Shown: one piece after another, positions 51,480 through 59,804 of the stretch
Layout of the letters: each line of letters starts with the position of its first letter
Position numbering within the stretch: position 1 is the stretch's first letter
NCBI RefSeq assembly: GCF_002192695.1
Contig: NZ_MTLG01000085.1
Span: forward strand, 1 to 64,000
Direction of reading: 5' to 3'
Source of the DNA: Achromobacter xylosoxidans
GTDB taxonomy: Bacteria; Pseudomonadota; Gammaproteobacteria; Burkholderiales; Burkholderiaceae_B
DNA length: 64,000 nt
Position numbers and translations under genes: made by a program
Notes under the pieces: model-generated
What the model was told of the DNA's origin: nothing
Database searches by the model: none
What the model saw: only the letters and a program-made list of their open reading frames with translations

Positions 51480-52679
51480 CTACATCGCCTCGAACAGGCC
51501 CGCCGCGCCCATGCCGGTGCCGATGCACATGGTCACCAGTCCGTACTTGCCGCCGGTGCGGCGCAGGCCGTGGGTCAGGGTGGCCGTGCGGATCGCGCCG
51601 GTGGCACCCAGCGGGTGACCCAGCGCGATCGCGCCGCCCAGCGGATTCACCTTGGCCGGGTCCAGCTTCAGTTCGCGGATGACGGCCAGCGATTGGGCGG
51701 CGAAGGCCTCGTTCAGTTCGATCCAGTCCAGCGCGTCCTGGCCGATGCCGGCGCGTTGCAGCACCTTGGGGATGGCCGCGACCGGGCCGATGCCCATGAC
51801 TTCGGGCGGCACGCCGGCTACGGCGAAGCTGGCAAAGCGCGCCAGCGGGCTCAGATTGAATTCACGCAGGATGCGGTCGGACACCAGGATCACGGCGGCG
51901 GCGCCGTCGGACATCTGCGAGCTGTTGCCGGCGGTGACGCTGCCGCGCGCGGCGAACACGGGCTTCAGACGGGCCAGCGCCTCGGCGCTGCTGTCCGGGC
52001 GCGGACCTTCGTCCGTCTCGACCAGGCGGCGCGTGACGCGCACCGTGCCGCTGGCGTCGCCGGGCTGGCGCGACACCGTTTCATAGGGTGTGATCTCGGC
52101 GCGGAAGTGGCCGGCGGCAATGGCCGCGCAAGCCTTCTGGTGCGAGGCCAGGGCGAAGGCGTCCTGGTCCTCGCGCGAGACCTTCCAGCGTTCGGCGACC
52201 TTCTCGCCGGTCAGGCCCATGCCGAAGGCCATGCCGATGTTTTCCTGGTGTTCGAAGATGGCCGGGTTCATCGACACCTTGTTGCCCATGATCTGCGGCA
52301 TGGCGCTCATGGACTCGGTGCCGGCGCCTATCATGATGTCGGCCTCGCCGGTGCGGATGCGGGCCGCGGCGTCGGCCACCGCCTGCAGGCCCGAGGCGCA
52401 GAAGCGGTTCACGGTGACGCCCGCCACGCTTTGCGGCAGGCCGGCGAGCAACAGGCCGATGCGGGCCACGTTCATGCCCTGTTCGGCTTCCGGCATGGCG
52501 CAGCCGGCGATGACGTCGTCGATGCGCGCGGCATCCAGGCCCGGGACCTGCGCCAGCGCGCCATTGAGCGCGGCGGCCAGCATGTCGTCGGGGCGGGTGG
52601 TGATGTAGGCGCCGTTGCGCTTGCCCACCGGCAGGCGCGTGGCGGCGACGATGTAGGCGTCTTGAATCTGCTTGCTCAT
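51480..52679 (-). CDS. Acetyl-CoA acyltransferase (thiolase) of the FadN-type pair
   Basis: 399 aa. Cleaves 3-ketoacyl-CoA. Nucleophile Cys94 in NRFCASGLQA, His in GHPLGATGA near 355 and Cys in CIGTGMGAAG near 386, all intact. Start lies 1 bp after the stop of the multifunctional dehydrogenase/hydratase gene, so the two proteins probably form the working pair of this half of the cluster. Confidence 0.95.
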   Translation of the reverse strand: MSKQIQDAYIVAATRLPVGKRNGAYITTRPDDMLAAALNGALAQVPGLDAARIDDVIAGCAMPEAEQGMNVARIGLLLAGLPQSVAGVTVNRFCASGLQAVADAAARIRTGEADIMIGAGTESMSAMPQIMGNKVSMNPAIFEHQENIGMAFGMGLTGEKVAERWKVSREDQDAFALASHQKACAAIAAGHFRAEITPYETVSRQPGDASGTVRVTRRLVETDEGPRPDSSAEALARLKPVFAARGSVTAGNSSQMSDGAAAVILVSDRILREFNLSPLARFASFAVAGVPPEVMGIGPVAAIPKVLQRAGIGQDALDWIELNEAFAAQSLAVIRELKLDPAKVNPLGGAIALGHPLGATGAIRTATLTHGLRRTGGKYGLVTMCIGTGMGAAGLFEAM

Positions 52680-52680
52680 G

Positions 52681-55071
52681 TCAGTTCCTCAAAGGCTTGC
52701 CGGTGTCGAGGGTGTGGCGGATGCGGGCCTGGGTTTCAGGCGTGCGCAGCAGCGCCACGAATTCCTTGCGTTCCACGGCCAGCAACCATTCCTCGTCCAC
52801 CTTGGCGCCGGTTTCGACCTCGCCGCCGCACAGGGCGACGGCGGCGCTGCGCGCCACGCGGTAGTCATGCGCGCTGATCATGCCGCCTTCGCGCATATTG
52901 ACCAGCACCATTTCAAAGTTGGCGATGCCGTTGCGGCCCGCGACGGGAATGTCGCGCAGGCGCGCCGGCGGCGTGTAGCCCGCCTCGGCCGCGGCGCGGG
53001 CCTGGCCGATGGCGACGTACAGCAGCTCGTCCGGGTGGAACACGACGATGTCATGCTCGCGGGCGAAGCCCGTGGCGATGGCTTCCAGCGCGCTCTTGGC
53101 GACCTGCGCCGTGGCGATGGTCTGGAACACCGGCTGCAGATAGGGGAAGACTTCGCCCGGCGTGGCGGTCTTGGCGGCCAGCGCGGCGGCGCGGCCGGCG
53201 AACTCCTTGCTGCCGCCGCCGGCCGGAATCAGCCCGACGCCGGCCTCGACCAGGCCGACATAGCTTTCCAACGCCAGCACCCGGTGCGAGGCGTGCATCA
53301 GGAATTCGCAGCCGCCGCCCAGCGCCATGCCCTGCACGGCCGCCACGGTGGGAATCTGCGCATACTTGAACGACTGCGAGGTGCGCTGGAACTTTTCAAC
53401 CGTGGCCTCCAGCATGTCCCACTGGCCGGCGGCGCAGGCCTCGGCGACCTGTTGCAGGTTGGCGCCCACGGCGAAGGGCGCGTCATGCCAGATGACCAGG
53501 CCGTCGTATTCGCGCTCCGCGCGCGCCACCGCTTGCAGGATGCCTTCGAGCACTTCCGCGCCCAGGGTGTGGTTCTTCGAGGTGACCGAGAGGATGGCCA
53601 CGCCGGCGTCGACCTGCGGCAGGTTCCACAGGCGCACGCCTTCGTTTTCCCAGATCGTGACGCCGCGCTCGCCGGAGCCTTCGCCGTGCACGCGCTCGGG
53701 GAACAACTGGCGGCGGTACACCGGCAGCGTCGAGCGCGGGCGCAGCTGGCCGGTGCGCGCGGAGTAGGAGCCTTCGGGCGCATGCACGCCGTTGCGGCCG
53801 GGTTCCAGCGCCCAGGCCGGCAGCGGCGCGTCGCTCATGGCCTGGCCGGCGGCGATGTCCTCGGCCACCGCGGCGGCGATGGCCTGCCAGCCGGCCGCCT
53901 GCCAGGTTTCGAACGGACCCTGCGCCCAGCCGAAGCCCCAGCGCATGGCCAGGTCCAGGTCGCGCGCATTGTCGGCGACGTGTTCGAGCTGCACGGCGCT
54001 GTAGTGGAAGATGTCGCGGAACAGGCTCCACAGGAACTGGGCCTGGGGATGGCTGCTGGCGCGCAGCGCGGCGAAGCGCTTGCCCGGGTCGCGTTCCTTG
54101 AGCAGGGCCGCGACTTCGTCGGCCAGCTTGCCGGCGCTGGGCGCGTAGTCCTGCGCCTTCAGGTCCAGCACCTGGATTTCGCGGCCCTGCTTGCGATAGA
54201 CGCCGGCGCCGGTCTTCTGCCCCAATGCGCCCTTGGCGATCAGGGCGGAGAGCCACTCGGGCAGCTTGAAATAGCGGTGCCAGGGATCGTCCGGCAGGTT
54301 CTTGTCCATGGTGCCGACCACATGGGCCAGCGTGTCCAGGCCGACCACGTCGGCGGTGCGGTAGGTGGCGCTCTTGGGGCGGCCGATCTTCGGCCCGGTC
54401 AGGGCGTCGACCTCGTCGAACGCCAGGCCGAGGCGGGCCGTGTGATGCATGGCCGCCAGGATCGAGAACACGCCGATGCGGTTGGCCACGAAGTTGGGCG
54501 TGTCCAGCGCGCGGATCACGCCCTTGCCCAGGGTCGAGGTCAGCCAGGTTTCAAGCTGATCCAGCACGACGGGCTGGGTGTGCGAGGTGGCGATGATCTC
54601 CACCAGCCGCATGTAGCGGGGCGGGTTGAAAAAGTGGATGCCGCAGAAACGGTCGCGCAGGCCCGCGGGCAGGGCATTGGCCAGCGCGTCGATCGACAGG
54701 CCCGAGGTATTGGAGGCGATGATGGCGCCAGGGGCCACGTGCGGCGCGATGCGCTCGTACAGCGCGGTCTTCCAGTCCATGCGCTCGGCGATGGCCTCGA
54801 TGACCAGGTCGCAGCCGCGCAGGCGTTCCAGGTCGTCGTCGTAGTTGGCGGGCGTGATGTAAGCCAGGCGCGCCGCGCCGGCCAGGGGCGCGGGTTCCAG
54901 CTTCCTCAAGCCGGCGATCGCCTTCTTGACGGCGCCGTTGCGGTCGCCTTCGGGGGCGGCCAGGTCGAACAGCGTGACGGGCACGCCGGCATTGGCCAGA
55001 TGCGCGGCGATCTGCGCGCCCATGACGCCGGCCCCCAGGACGGCGACGTGTTTGACGACGAACTTGCTCAA
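52681..55071 (-). CDS. 3-hydroxyacyl-CoA dehydrogenase / enoyl-CoA hydratase fusion (dehydrogenase first)
   Basis: 796 aa. NAD-binding dehydrogenase at the N-terminus: HVAVLGAGVMGAQIAAHLANAG (about 7-28), ASNTSGLSIDAL, FCGIHFFNPPRYMRLVEII. Hydratase/isomerase domain in the C-terminal half: VGANLQQVAEAC, VQGMALGGGCEFLMHASHR (with Glu), YVGLVEAGVGLIPAGGGSKE (with Glu). This is the FadN-like order, opposite to E. coli FadB. Start is TTG at 55071 with AGGAGA eight bases upstream; a longer frame to 55191 runs over the intergenic space. Confidence 0.95.
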   Translation of the reverse strand: MSKFVVKHVAVLGAGVMGAQIAAHLANAGVPVTLFDLAAPEGDRNGAVKKAIAGLRKLEPAPLAGAARLAYITPANYDDDLERLRGCDLVIEAIAERMDWKTALYERIAPHVAPGAIIASNTSGLSIDALANALPAGLRDRFCGIHFFNPPRYMRLVEIIATSHTQPVVLDQLETWLTSTLGKGVIRALDTPNFVANRIGVFSILAAMHHTARLGLAFDEVDALTGPKIGRPKSATYRTADVVGLDTLAHVVGTMDKNLPDDPWHRYFKLPEWLSALIAKGALGQKTGAGVYRKQGREIQVLDLKAQDYAPSAGKLADEVAALLKERDPGKRFAALRASSHPQAQFLWSLFRDIFHYSAVQLEHVADNARDLDLAMRWGFGWAQGPFETWQAAGWQAIAAAVAEDIAAGQAMSDAPLPAWALEPGRNGVHAPEGSYSARTGQLRPRSTLPVYRRQLFPERVHGEGSGERGVTIWENEGVRLWNLPQVDAGVAILSVTSKNHTLGAEVLEGILQAVARAEREYDGLVIWHDAPFAVGANLQQVAEACAAGQWDMLEATVEKFQRTSQSFKYAQIPTVAAVQGMALGGGCEFLMHASHRVLALESYVGLVEAGVGLIPAGGGSKEFAGRAAALAAKTATPGEVFPYLQPVFQTIATAQVAKSALEAIATGFAREHDIVVFHPDELLYVAIGQARAAAEAGYTPPARLRDIPVAGRNGIANFEMVLVNMREGGMISAHDYRVARSAAVALCGGEVETGAKVDEEWLLAVERKEFVALLRTPETQARIRHTLDTGKPLRN

Positions 55072-55141
55072 GGCAGTCTCCTGAAAAAATGCGGATGGCG
55101 GGGCGGTCCGGACCAGGCCGGGCCCCGCCATCCGGGGCGGG

Positions 55142-56464
55142 TTAGAAGCGGGACGACAGCTGTATGCCCAGGATGTGGGCATTGCTGTCATAGGTGCCCG
55201 CGACGCGGCCCTTGGTCAACTGGCTGCCGGACGTGGTGTCGATGTCCGTCTTGCGCAGGTAGAGATAGGTGTAGCCCACGTCGAGCGTGGTGTCCTTGGT
55301 GGCTTGCCACTGCACGCCGGTCGAGAGCCAGTAGCGGTCGTTGTCCGGCAGCGAGGTCGGGCGGTCGGCTTCCTTGTAGACAGGCGACTGGTCGAAGGCG
55401 ACGCCGAACTTCCACTTCCAGTTGGGCGCGAACTTGTAGTTGGCGCCCAGGGCGACGCGCCAGCTGTCGCGGAAGTTCAGCGGCAGCTCGTCGTCGCGTG
55501 CGCCCACGCCCGAGTTGCGGATCTTCAGGTTGGGAATGCTGCTCCAGCCGGTCCACGAGACGTCGCCCAGCAGCTCCCAGCGTTCGTTCAACTGGTGCGC
55601 CGCGCTCAGGATCAGGGTGTCGGGTAGGGACACGGTGGCCTTGGCGTCGAACGATATCGAGTTGCCGCGCGGATAGATGCTGGTGATGTCCGTGTCGCCC
55701 TTGGCCGTGTGCTTGATCTTCGAGCGGTAGGACAGGCCGATGCGGGTGTCTTCGGTGGGTTGCAGCATGAAGCCCACGTTCCAGCCCCAGGCGTCGCCCT
55801 TGAGGTTCAGGTCGGCGTCGCCGGTGGTGCCCAGCGGCAGGCCGGGAACCGGCAGCACGGTCTTCTTCTTGTAATTGGCGTCGATGTGCTGCCAGTTCAC
55901 GCCAAAGCCCATGGAGAACTTCTCGTTGACCTTGTAGGCGATCGACGGGTTGACGTTGATCGTCTTGATTTCGAACTTGTTGGAGTGGTACTGGCCCACC
56001 CAGCCGTCGTCGTACTCGGTCATCAGGCCGAAGGGTGCGCCCACGCCCAGGCCGATGAACCATTGCTCGTTCAATTGCCAGGAGGCGTACATATTGGGCA
56101 CCACGCCCAGGTTGCCGGCGTCGCCGCCGTTGCCGCCGGTCGGGCGCGATCCGCCCAGGCCGGTGCCCGGCAGGCCGGGAATGCTGGGATTGCGGCTGTC
56201 GCCGTTGTCGGAAAACTTGAACGACGGCTTGATCAGGTTGACGCCGCCGGACACGTTGAAGCCGGGCAGGTAGGTCATGCCGGCGGGGTTGTAATAGATG
56301 ATGCTGGCGTTCTCCGGATTCGCCGCGGAGCCTGCATAGGCGTTGCCCAGGCCGCTGGCGTTCTGCTCCAGGAGCTGAAAGCCGGCCGAGTGCGTTGCCG
56401 TGGATGCGCCCAGGCCGACCACGAGGGCCGACAAGGTGCTCAGGGACAATGAACGTCTGCTCAT
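55142..56464 (-). CDS. fadL: FadL-type outer-membrane long-chain fatty-acid transporter
   Basis: 440 aa. Signal peptide (LSTLSALVVGLGASTATHSA), then AGFQLLEQNASGLGNAYAGSAANPENASIIYYNPAGMTYLPG, the FadL hatch-domain signature containing the NPA motif (about 27-68). 14-strand barrel with typical repeats and terminal F (LSSRF). A Gly/Pro-rich loop at about 95-115 is specific to this protein. GGAGG upstream of ATG. Sits between two multifunctional beta-oxidation genes. Confidence 0.95.
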   Translation of the reverse strand: MSRRSLSLSTLSALVVGLGASTATHSAGFQLLEQNASGLGNAYAGSAANPENASIIYYNPAGMTYLPGFNVSGGVNLIKPSFKFSDNGDSRNPSIPGLPGTGLGGSRPTGGNGGDAGNLGVVPNMYASWQLNEQWFIGLGVGAPFGLMTEYDDGWVGQYHSNKFEIKTINVNPSIAYKVNEKFSMGFGVNWQHIDANYKKKTVLPVPGLPLGTTGDADLNLKGDAWGWNVGFMLQPTEDTRIGLSYRSKIKHTAKGDTDITSIYPRGNSISFDAKATVSLPDTLILSAAHQLNERWELLGDVSWTGWSSIPNLKIRNSGVGARDDELPLNFRDSWRVALGANYKFAPNWKWKFGVAFDQSPVYKEADRPTSLPDNDRYWLSTGVQWQATKDTTLDVGYTYLYLRKTDIDTTSGSQLTKGRVAGTYDSNAHILGIQLSSRF

Positions 56465-56541
56465 GGTACTGCCTCCTCGTGATGGATAGATGTCTCTATG
56501 GCACTGCCGGTCTTGTCGTTCCGGTTTAGGGTGTACAGGTC

Positions 56542-58500
56542 CTAATCGGCCTCAGCCGGTCTTATGCTTCGCAACGCGTTGCTGCTCTGGTAATGCAAGG
56601 GGCCGCCCGTGAATGGCGCGAACCCCGTTCCGAAAATCACGCCCGCGTCGGCCAGGTCGGCGTCGGCGACGATGCCCGCATCCACGCGCTCGCGCGTGGC
56701 GTCGATCAGCGGCTGGATCAGGCGCTGCGCCAATCCGGCGGGCGCGCCTGACTGGCTGGCGCCCTTGGCCGGCTTGCCGTCGCGCCAGGTGTAGAAGCCG
56801 CGGCCGCTCTTCTTGCCGAGGTCGCCGCGCGCCAGGCGCTCGGCCAGGCAGCGCGGCGGCTCGGCGCCGCCAGCAAGTTCCGCGCCTGCCGCGCTGGCGA
56901 TGTCCAATCCCACGGTATCGGCCAGTTCCAGCGGTCCCATCGGCATGCCGAAGGCGACCATGGCCGCGTCCACGGCTTCGGGCGCCAGGCCCTCGTCCAC
57001 GCTGCGCATGGCCTGCAGCATATAGGGCGCCAGCACGGCGTTGACCAGGAAGCCCGGCGCGCTCTTGACCGGCAGCGCCAGCTTGTCGATCTGGCCGACA
57101 AAGGCGCAGGCGCGGGCTTGCGCCTCGCCTGCGTCGCCCTCGGCGTGCACGACTTCCACCAGCGGCATCTTGGCCACGGGATTGAAAAAGTGGATGCCGA
57201 CCAGCCGTTGCGGCCGCGCCAGGTCCGCGCGCAAGGCTTCCAGGGGCAGGCTGGAGGTATTGGTGGCGAGCAGCGCATCGGCCTTCATGCGCGGCTCCAG
57301 CGAGCGGTAGAGCGCGCGCTTGGCCTCGGGCTGTTCGCTGATGGCTTCGATGACGATGTCGGCCAGCGGCACGCCGCCGCCTGCGGGATCCGGAACCAGG
57401 CGGTCGAACGCCGCGCGCGCCAGCCGCGGATCCTTCAGGCGGCGCGAGAACAGCTGGGCGGCGCGCTTGATGGCGGGCGCGATGCGCGCCATGTCCTGGT
57501 CCTGCAGGGTGACCGTCATGCCCTTGAGCGCGCACCAGGCCGCGATGTCGCCGCCCATCACGCCGGCGCCGACCACGTGCACGTGGCGCGCGGGCGCGAT
57601 GCCGGGCTGCTTGCCGTTGGCCTTCAGCCGCTCCTGCAGGCGGAACACCCGCAGCAGGTTGCGGGCGGTATCGGAGGAAATGATGCGCTCGATCAGCGCG
57701 GGCGCCTGCAAGGCGTTGCCGCCGTGCTTTTCCCAGATCTCGACGATGGCGGGCGCGGCGGGATAGTGGCCCAGGGGATCCTTGGCCGCGATCTGCTTGC
57801 GGGCGCGGCCGGCGACGATGGCCTTGAGCGGCCAGCGGTTGGCCCAGCCGCCGAAGCCGCGCGCGCGGCGCGGCGCCTTGCGCGACAGCACGGTCTGGCG
57901 CGCGGCGGCCAGCAGCAGGCGGGGCGGCACGCGCGCGTCCGCCAGGCCCAGCGCGGCGGCGCGGCGCGCGTCGGCGCCGCGGCCAGTCAGCATCATGTCC
58001 AGCGCGGCAGGCGCGCCTATCAGCCGCGGCAGGCGCAGCATGCCGCCCCAGCCGGGGAAGATGCCGAGCATGACTTCGGGCAGCGCGAGCGAGGTTCCGG
58101 GCTGGTCCGCCACCAGGCGATAGCGGCAGGCCAGCGCCAGTTCCAGGCCGCCGCCCAGGCAGTGGCCCTGGATCAGGGCCAGCGTGGGATAGCGCACCGC
58201 GGCCAGGCGGTTGAAGAGATTCCAGCCGCGCGCCACCAGCGCGCGCGCCTGTTCGGGCGTGTCCAGGCTGGCGAATTCATTGACGTCGGCGCCGACGATG
58301 AAGCCGCTGGCCTTGCCGGAGCGGATGACCAGGCCCGCGGGCGGCGCCGCGTCCAGCGCGTCCAGCACCACGGCAAGCTCGCTCATGGTGTCGGCGGACA
58401 GGGCGTTGACCGCGCTGCCGGCGCGGTCGAAGGTCAGCCAGGCCAGGCCGTCGGCGTCGCGCTCCAGGCGCCAGTGCGCAAGCGTGTCCAGTGTCGTCAT
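56542..58500 (-). CDS. Enoyl-CoA hydratase / 3-hydroxyacyl-CoA dehydrogenase fusion (FadB/FadJ order)
   Basis: 652 aa. Hydratase domain first: SGFIVGADVNEF near 64-75, GHCLGGGLELALACRYR (with Glu, about 112-128), LPEVMLGIFPGWGGMLRLPRLIG (with Glu). Dehydrogenase second: HVHVVGAGVMGGDIAAWCALKG near 308-329, ATNTSSLPLEAL, LVGIHFFNPVAKMPLVEVV. ATG at 58500 overlaps the thiolase stop (ATGA); a longer frame is a shadow. Shorter than E. coli FadB (729 aa), lacking part of the C-terminal extension. Confidence 0.94.
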   Translation of the reverse strand: MTTLDTLAHWRLERDADGLAWLTFDRAGSAVNALSADTMSELAVVLDALDAAPPAGLVIRSGKASGFIVGADVNEFASLDTPEQARALVARGWNLFNRLAAVRYPTLALIQGHCLGGGLELALACRYRLVADQPGTSLALPEVMLGIFPGWGGMLRLPRLIGAPAALDMMLTGRGADARRAAALGLADARVPPRLLLAAARQTVLSRKAPRRARGFGGWANRWPLKAIVAGRARKQIAAKDPLGHYPAAPAIVEIWEKHGGNALQAPALIERIISSDTARNLLRVFRLQERLKANGKQPGIAPARHVHVVGAGVMGGDIAAWCALKGMTVTLQDQDMARIAPAIKRAAQLFSRRLKDPRLARAAFDRLVPDPAGGGVPLADIVIEAISEQPEAKRALYRSLEPRMKADALLATNTSSLPLEALRADLARPQRLVGIHFFNPVAKMPLVEVVHAEGDAGEAQARACAFVGQIDKLALPVKSAPGFLVNAVLAPYMLQAMRSVDEGLAPEAVDAAMVAFGMPMGPLELADTVGLDIASAAGAELAGGAEPPRCLAERLARGDLGKKSGRGFYTWRDGKPAKGASQSGAPAGLAQRLIQPLIDATRERVDAGIVADADLADAGVIFGTGFAPFTGGPLHYQSSNALRSIRPAEAD

Positions 58501-59792
58501 GGGCGGTCCTCGTCCAGGGTTTCGACCAGCATCGCGCCGCCTTGGCCGCCGCCGATGCAGATGGCCGCCATGCCGCGCCTGGCGCCGCGGCGCTTCAGGG
58601 CCGCCAGCAGGTGCAGCACGATGCGGGCGCCGGAAGCGCCCACGGGATGCCCGATGGCGATCGCGCCGCCGTCGACATTGAGTCGGGCCGGATCCAGGTC
58701 GCCCCAGGCCGGCGTGCCGAAGTGCTCCTGGCAATAGGCATCGTCACGCCAGGCCGCGAGGCAGCCTAACACCTGGGCGGCGAAGGCCTCGTTGATTTCC
58801 CACAAGTCCAGGTCATTGAGACCCAGGCCGTGGCGTTGCAGGAGGGGCGTGGCCGCGTGCACCGGGCCCAGGCCCATCATCGCGGGATCGAGGCCGGCCC
58901 ACTGGCTGTCGACGATGCGGCCCAGCGGCCGCAGATTCCATTTGCGGACCGCCTCCTCGGACGCGAGCACCAGCATGACGGCGCCGTCGGTCACTTGTGA
59001 GCTGTTGCCCGCGGTGATGTTGCCCCAGGGCTTGTCGAAGACGGGTTTGAGCTTGGCGAGCTTCTCGGGCGTGGAGTCGTCGCGCACGCCGTCGTCGTCG
59101 GGATAGAGCTTGCCCTGGGTGTCGATCAGCGGCGAGATCTCGCCCAGCGCGCCGGCTGCGCGGGCCGCCAGCGCGCGCGCATGGCTTTGCGCCGCATAGG
59201 CGTCCATCGCGGCGCGGTCGATGCCGAAGCGGGTGGCGACGTTCTCGGCGGTCTGCCCCATGGACAGGCCGACCACCGGGTCCGTCAGACCTTTGAGCAG
59301 GCCGATGACGGGCGCGAGATTGCGCAGCCGGAATCGGCCCAGCGCCGCGAGCTTGGCGCCCGCGCCGCGGGCGGCGTACCAGCTTGCCAGCCAGCGCACC
59401 ATCTCGTCCGAATACAGCACCGGGGCGCGCGACAGCGCATCCGTGCCGCCGGCCAGCACCAGTTCGGAGCGGCCGGACTGGATGTTGGCGACCGCGGAAT
59501 CCAGCGCCTGCATGCCCGATGCGCAATTGCGCATGACGGTCCATCCCGGCACCTTGTTGCCGCAACCCAGGCGCAGCGCGATGACGCGGCCGATGTTCAC
59601 TTCGTCGGGCGAAGGCGCGGCGCAGCCCACGATGACCTCGTCCAGGTCCGTGGGCGCGTAGGGCTGGCGCAGCAGCAGGGCGCGGCCCGCCTGCACGGCG
59701 AGATCGCCGGCGGAGAAGGGGCCCGGGCCGGTGCGCGCCTTCAGGAAGGGAGTGCGGGCGCCGTCGACGACGTAAACCGGTTTGAATGCCAT
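58497..59792 (-). CDS. Acetyl-CoA C-acyltransferase of the FadI/FadA type
   Basis: 431 aa. Nucleophile Cys90 in MRNCASGMQA, GHPVGASGARIVLHLL near 375 and CIGGGQGGAM near 415; long insertion (about 140-180) as in FadI. GGAGGAATCGG before the ATG. Tightly coupled to the downstream hydratase/dehydrogenase fusion, suggesting a FadJ-FadI-like pair. Confidence 0.95.
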   Translation of the reverse strand: MAFKPVYVVDGARTPFLKARTGPGPFSAGDLAVQAGRALLLRQPYAPTDLDEVIVGCAAPSPDEVNIGRVIALRLGCGNKVPGWTVMRNCASGMQALDSAVANIQSGRSELVLAGGTDALSRAPVLYSDEMVRWLASWYAARGAGAKLAALGRFRLRNLAPVIGLLKGLTDPVVGLSMGQTAENVATRFGIDRAAMDAYAAQSHARALAARAAGALGEISPLIDTQGKLYPDDDGVRDDSTPEKLAKLKPVFDKPWGNITAGNSSQVTDGAVMLVLASEEAVRKWNLRPLGRIVDSQWAGLDPAMMGLGPVHAATPLLQRHGLGLNDLDLWEINEAFAAQVLGCLAAWRDDAYCQEHFGTPAWGDLDPARLNVDGGAIAIGHPVGASGARIVLHLLAALKRRGARRGMAAICIGGGQGGAMLVETLDEDRP

Positions 59793-59804
59793 CCGATTCC
59801 TCCT

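Noticed and set aside
52672-55686. 1004-aa open frame on the plus strand
   Set aside because: It is antisense to the dehydrogenase/hydratase fusion and part of fadL, both with intact motifs. Its composition (His/Gly/Val/Arg-rich) is that of a shadow frame in GC-rich DNA.
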